DNA from: Spartobacteria bacterium
GTDB lineage: Bacteria; Verrucomicrobiota; Verrucomicrobiia; Chthoniobacterales; UBA6821
Direction of reading: 5' to 3'
Length of the DNA: 32,907 nucleotides
Assembly: GCA_947471565.1 (NCBI GenBank)
Contig: CANIVT010000007.1
Location: 70,909-103,815, forward strand
In this document: positions 32,203 to 32,907 of the stretch, one piece after another
Position numbering within the stretch: position 1 is the first letter of the stretch
Layout: the number at the start of each line of letters is the position of its first letter
The notes under the pieces: model-generated
The model's input: the letters and a program-made list of their open reading frames with translations, nothing else
The model's database searches: none
Told to the model about the DNA's origin: nothing
Translations under genes and position numbers: made by a program

Positions 32203-32445
32203 CTAGAGATCCAACTTCCCCAACAATTCATCCATGGTCAATCCGTGATGGGCTGAAATACTTTTTAGGATTCCAGAAAGGGTTCCGGTCTTGATGGGGC
32301 GATGGTTTGGGATGACTTCCTTGTTGGGACCATCAACCTCAGTTGCAATACTGATATGTGAACCCCTCTGTCTAACCACTGCGTATCCCATGACCTTCAG
32401 TGCCTTGACCAGCTCAGATCCAAGGATATCGCGGGGAAGCTTCAT
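32203..32445 (-). CDS. hicA: HicA-type toxin
   Basis: Probable mRNA interferase of a HicAB pair. The 80-aa protein shows the double-stranded RNA-binding-like HicA pattern: GSELVKALKVMGYAVVRQRG then SHISI with the catalytic-type His30, and VIPNHRPIKTGTLSGILKSI. It follows the antitoxin gene with a four-base ATGA overlap on the minus strand, so the order is antitoxin first. The length is typical. Confidence 0.92.
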   Translation of the reverse strand: MKLPRDILGSELVKALKVMGYAVVRQRGSHISIATEVDGPNKEVIPNHRPIKTGTLSGILKSISAHHGLTMDELLGKLDL

Positions 32446-32657
32446 CGTGCCATCACTTCATCCCTGACAAAGTGAAGGCGGATGACTCTGGGTGATTCAG
32501 CTTCATCCTCGAAGTAGCACTCTACCGCTTCTTTCACCATGGATCGCACTTCTTCCATGGTCTCTCCCTGAGTATGGATGCCAAATCCAAGCGCCGAGGC
32601 GGTAAAGCCCCCCTCAGTCTCGTCTTCCCTGACCTCAAAGATGATCTCACTACTCAT
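32442..32657 (-). CDS. hicB: HicB-type antitoxin
   Basis: Probable antitoxin partner of HicA. The 71-aa protein has the partial RNase H-like HicB core: IIFEVREDETEGGFTASALG then GIHTQGETMEEVRSMVKEAV and ECYFEDE. It is of the short class and lacks a visible C-terminal DNA-binding domain, so operon control may differ from longer HicB proteins. The start ATG has no clear Shine-Dalgarno site. Confidence 0.88.
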   Translation of the reverse strand: MSSEIIFEVREDETEGGFTASALGFGIHTQGETMEEVRSMVKEAVECYFEDEAESPRVIRLHFVRDEVMAR

Positions 32658-32820
32658 GGGGAGCAGCTTAGCTCGAGCATCTTAATGCTGCAAGCAGGGG
32701 CTTGCCTTCCAAGCGCAAAACTCGGTGAGAGCCAACTCTCCTGACCTCGCTCCATCCAATGTGCTGAAATGCCACTAGTGTCCGGTTGAGAGGGTGATTG
32801 GTTTTTGTTTATTCTTCAAG

Positions 32821-32907
32821 ATGAGTGATTTGCGATCCAAAATGGATGCCACGCATTTGAACTTTGAGCGACGTTTTTTGAGGATACTCGGCCATGAACT
32901 CTGGCCG
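32821..32907 (+). CDS. Start of a gene cut by the right edge
   Basis: An open frame of 29 codons from ATG 32821 to the edge, beginning MSDLRSKMDATHLNFERRFL and ending LGHELWP. It is too short to identify. The sequence ctagtgtccggttgagag at 32776-32793 resembles the terminal repeats of some insertion sequences, so a transposase is one possibility, stated only as a guess. No strong ribosome-binding site is visible. Confidence 0.4.
   Translation, partial: MSDLRSKMDATHLNFERRFLRILGHELWP

Noticed and set aside
32016-32294. A 92-codon plus-strand frame with a hydrophobic Cys-rich stretch
   Set aside because: It runs antisense into hicA and across the hairpin cluster; no start signal or family pattern.
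32690-32705. Perfect six-base stem (gcaagc, aggg, gcttgc) upstream of hicB
   Set aside because: Short, no T-run and not symmetric to a gene end; such stems are expected by chance in this base composition.

Overview
The window looks like chromosomal DNA from a member of the Verrucomicrobiota or a close relative (inference). The reasons are PEP-CTERM proteins with autotransporter-type strand repeats, a compact type II secretion operon, a giant DUF3739-type filamentous haemagglutinin, A-rich leaders with few Shine-Dalgarno sites, and gene borders littered with short 7-base-periodic repeats. No rRNA, tRNA, CRISPR array or prophage was seen.

Bases 117-10629, plus strand: one tightly overlapped operon for a type II secretion system (T2SS). 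It opens with an unrecognised exported protein, then pseudopilins GspG, H, I, J and K, GspL-like and GspM-like inner-membrane assembly proteins, a periplasmic GspC/PilP-like protein, secretin GspD and ATPase GspE. Most junctions are ATGA stop/start overlaps. The platform protein GspF and the prepilin peptidase GspO are not in the window and must be encoded elsewhere.

Bases 10736-11414, minus strand: a vapBC-type toxin-antitoxin pair whose antitoxin gene holds a 9-base G run and a 7-base A run.

Bases 11702-30210, minus strand: a block of exported surface proteins. It holds a 3992-codon filamentous haemagglutinin, a membrane-anchored Ser/Asn-rich protein, a 1105-aa PEP-CTERM protein with autotransporter-type repeats, a 249-aa PEP-CTERM protein nearly identical to the first domain of its larger neighbour, and a secreted protein resembling PstS-type phosphate-binding proteins. 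The 5' end of the giant gene contains heptanucleotide arrays and a C8 tract inside the reading frame, the layout of a phase-variable contingency locus.

Bases 30211-32907: an accessory zone rich in interspersed direct repeats. It has a DUF433/DUF5615 toxin-antitoxin cassette flanked by several nested direct repeats, a cluster of hairpins, a hicBA pair and the start of a gene cut by the right edge. The window therefore carries three toxin-antitoxin modules around a secretion and surface-adhesion region. The T2SS could export some of the surface proteins, but nothing in the sequence proves that link.
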